Shown in pieces: positions 6,795 to 7,897 of a stretch of DNA of 7,897 nt. This stretch comes from Candidatus Omnitrophota bacterium (GTDB lineage: Bacteria; Omnitrophota; Gorgyraeia; Aquiviventales; Aquiviventaceae), in assembly GCA_020057015.1 (NCBI GenBank), contig JAGVGS010000194.1:1-7897 (forward strand), given 5' to 3'. Within the stretch, counting starts at the first letter, position 1, and each line of letters starts with the position of its first letter. The notes under the pieces were generated by a model. The model saw only the letters and a program-made list of their open reading frames with translations, made no database searches and was not told the DNA's origin. Position numbers and translations under genes: made by a program.

Positions 6795-7321
6795 ATCCTT
6801 GGCGCGGGGCTTCCGGATCGGTGGCCGCGGTGGCCGTGGCGGCCTTGCTGGCTACGGGGGCTTGGATCTGGCAGCGCCAGGCCGCGCCTCGGGGGCTGCC
6901 TCTCCCGATCGAGATAGGCCAAGCCGCTCGCGTGCAAGAAGCCTATCCGCTGGTCGCGGACAGTGTGAAGCTGCCGATGATCAAGACCGAGCTGCTTGAG
7001 CAAGTGGTCCTGGCCAATCCGTTTTCGATGCAGCGGCGCGCCAAGCCGCCGGCGCTCGAAGCGGGGCCAGGCAGCGGGTCGGATCGGGCCGCGACCAAAG
7101 CCCCGGTGGCGCAATTTATTTACAAAGGACGCATTGAGCTGGGCAGCCGCCTCCGCGCGATTTTGCAGGAAGCCCCCAGCGGCAAAACGCATTTTCTTGA
7201 AGTCGGACAAGAGGTTGCGGGGTTCAAAATCCTTGACATCTCGGAAAGCCAGGTGCTACTATCAAACCTACAGACCCGAGAGGATATCACTGTTGCTCTT
7301 AACGCCCCTGCGCGTCCGTAA
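6791..7321 (+). CDS. PilP/GspC-like periplasmic protein linking inner membrane to secretin
   Basis: 176 residues from the ATG at 6791, which overlaps the previous stop by 4 bases (ATGA); GAGGG at 6775-6779 lies 11 bases upstream. One N-terminal transmembrane helix (about 9-27, SGSVAAVAVAALLATGAWIW) is followed by a periplasmic linker with the ANPF motif (75-78), equivalent to the D/N-P-F motif of PilP, and a short Gly/Ser-rich stretch (91-98). A compact C-terminal beta domain (107-170) contains FIYKGRIELGSRLRAILQEA, then FLEVGQEVAGFKILDIS and a final hydrophobic strand pair. This is the pattern of the PilP domain and the GspC homology region, which bind the N0 domain of the secretin. A membrane helix rather than the lipobox of classical PilP makes it closer to GspC. 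An earlier in-frame ATG at 6668 is rejected because it would put 41 non-hydrophobic residues before the helix. Confidence 0.75.
   Translation: MNPWRGASGSVAAVAVAALLATGAWIWQRQAAPRGLPLPIEIGQAARVQEAYPLVADSVKLPMIKTELLEQVVLANPFSMQRRAKPPALEAGPGSGSDRAATKAPVAQFIYKGRIELGSRLRAILQEAPSGKTHFLEVGQEVAGFKILDISESQVLLSNLQTREDITVALNAPARP
7278..7284 (+). promoter_or_regulatory. Ribosome-binding site that decides the TTG start of the last gene
   Basis: GAGAGGA lies 8 bases before the TTG at 7293, inside the end of the PilP/GspC-like gene. The frame has no ATG before 7485, which falls in the middle of a TPR repeat and past the signal peptide, so this site and the TTG are the best explanation of the start. Confidence 0.6.
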
Positions 7322-7897
7322 GTCATCGCTCCTCCTACGCTTAAGTCTTCTCTCCACCCTGTGTTTTTCCGCCGGATTGCTGCCTCTCGGTGTCCTGGCC
7401 GAGGAAGCCTCTTCCCCTGAACCTACGGAAGATCCCGCCCGCACCATCGCGCTGCACCTGGCCATTGGCAAGGCCCGCCTCAAGATGGGCCGACCCGTGG
7501 AAGCGCAGGAGCGATTTCGCGCCGCGCTCGAGTTGGATGCCACACAGCACGATGCCTTGAAGCTCATGACGCAAGCGCAGCAGCAACTCGAGGCGCAGGA
7601 GGCGAAGAGCGCTCGCACGCGCGAGCGCTTGCAGCGCACGAGCCGGTCGCTCGCTGCGCAATGGGCGCGCGAGAAGGGCGACGTCCAGGCCAAAGAGGTC
7701 ACTCAGGCGCGCAAGCAAGTCGCTGGGGCGCGCGAGCGGCAACTGAAGCTGTTCTACCACAAAGGAGTGAGCCTCTATTACCAAGGCCGGTTGGCGGAAG
7801 CCCTCGACGCGCTGCAGCAGGTGGTGGCGATGGACCCGCAGCATGCGCTGGTGCCCGAGGCACGCCGACTGATGGCGCGCGTCGAGGCGAAGCTTGC
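7293..7897 (+). CDS. Exported TPR protein, possible N-terminus of a TPR-fronted secretin (PilQ/GspD position; 3' partial)
   Basis: The frame stays open to the window end, giving 201 residues from a TTG at 7293, overlapping the previous gene by 29 bases. Residues 1-36 form a signal peptide: a basic n-region (RVRK at 7-10), a Leu-rich core and a likely cleavage after VLA (34-36). Residues about 51-84 are a TPR (ALHLAIGKARLKMGRPVEA, then a second helix with FRAALELD). A charged Gln/Glu/Arg-rich helical stretch, probably coiled coil, spans about 88-145. A second TPR runs from about 150 to 185 (FYHKGVSLYYQGRLAEAL, then LQQVVAMDP), with another helix beginning. The part seen contains no secretin domain. 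Its place after pilM(N)OP is that of pilQ, and some PVC-group secretins carry N-terminal TPRs, hence the suggestion. A stand-alone TPR protein of the PilF/PilW type or a general periplasmic TPR protein is the main alternative; export makes a cytoplasmic role unlikely. Confidence 0.65.
   Translation, partial: MLLTPLRVRKSSLLLRLSLLSTLCFSAGLLPLGVLAEEASSPEPTEDPARTIALHLAIGKARLKMGRPVEAQERFRAALELDATQHDALKLMTQAQQQLEAQEAKSARTRERLQRTSRSLAAQWAREKGDVQAKEVTQARKQVAGARERQLKLFYHKGVSLYYQGRLAEALDALQQVVAMDPQHALVPEARRLMARVEAKL
7608..7629 (+). repeat. Perfect 9-bp inverted repeat with 4-base loop inside the TPR gene
   Basis: AGCGCTCGC and GCGAGCGCT flank the loop ACGC. The hairpin is very GC-rich and lies in the coding stretch for the charged helical linker. 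No run of T follows, so it is not a classical terminator. It may be only a result of Ala/Arg/Glu codon use in GC-rich DNA. Confidence 0.4.

Noticed and set aside
6269..7210. Long antisense open frame (313 codons) opposite the PilO- and PilP-like genes
   Set aside because: Low-complexity Arg/Ala/Ser-rich translation with no domain pattern. It lies opposite two genes with clear membrane and family features, as expected for shadow frames in GC-rich DNA.

Overview
The window is a tightly packed, single-strand run of six genes on a GC-rich chromosome. They look like the inner-membrane and periplasmic core of a type II secretion / type IV pilus-like machine. Both end genes are cut by the window: the first lacks its start and the last lacks its 3' part. 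The other four are complete. No RNA gene, mobile element, CRISPR array, terminator or promoter could be seen. Every junction is an overlap or a gap of a few bases, so the set is almost certainly one transcript entered from upstream.

Order, left to right: (1) a very large GspK-like pseudopilus-tip protein (1-3027) with a roughly 600-residue insert holding a lamin-tail-like domain and three related beta-sandwich-like modules; (2) an exported protein with four Ig/FN3-like domains (3024-4520); (3) a GspL-like protein, in effect a PilM-PilN fusion (4525-5964); (4) a PilO/GspM-like bitopic protein (5964-6794); (5) a PilP/GspC-like bitopic protein (6791-7321); (6) the start of an exported TPR protein (TTG start at 7293, running off the end), placed where pilQ/gspD normally lies and therefore possibly a secretin with a TPR front end.

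The genes fit one assembly. The K protein would sit at the tip of a pseudopilus. The L, M and C/P proteins would form the inner-membrane platform and periplasmic alignment complex. The last gene may provide the outer-membrane channel. The Ig-domain protein, translated between K and L, is a candidate substrate, tip partner or surface adhesin of the same machine. The order L(MN)-O-P-(Q) follows pilMNOPQ, while K at the front and the fused L are type II features, so the cluster mixes both plans.

Organism: a diderm bacterium with high-GC, gene-dense DNA. The decorated GspK, PilM-PilN fusion, PilO-like protein with a conserved LPP-type linker and TPR-fronted last gene remind me of PVC-superphylum and candidate-phylum genomes (Omnitrophota or Verrucomicrobiota-like). 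This is a resemblance from memory only; Nitrospirota or deltaproteobacterial lineages are not excluded.
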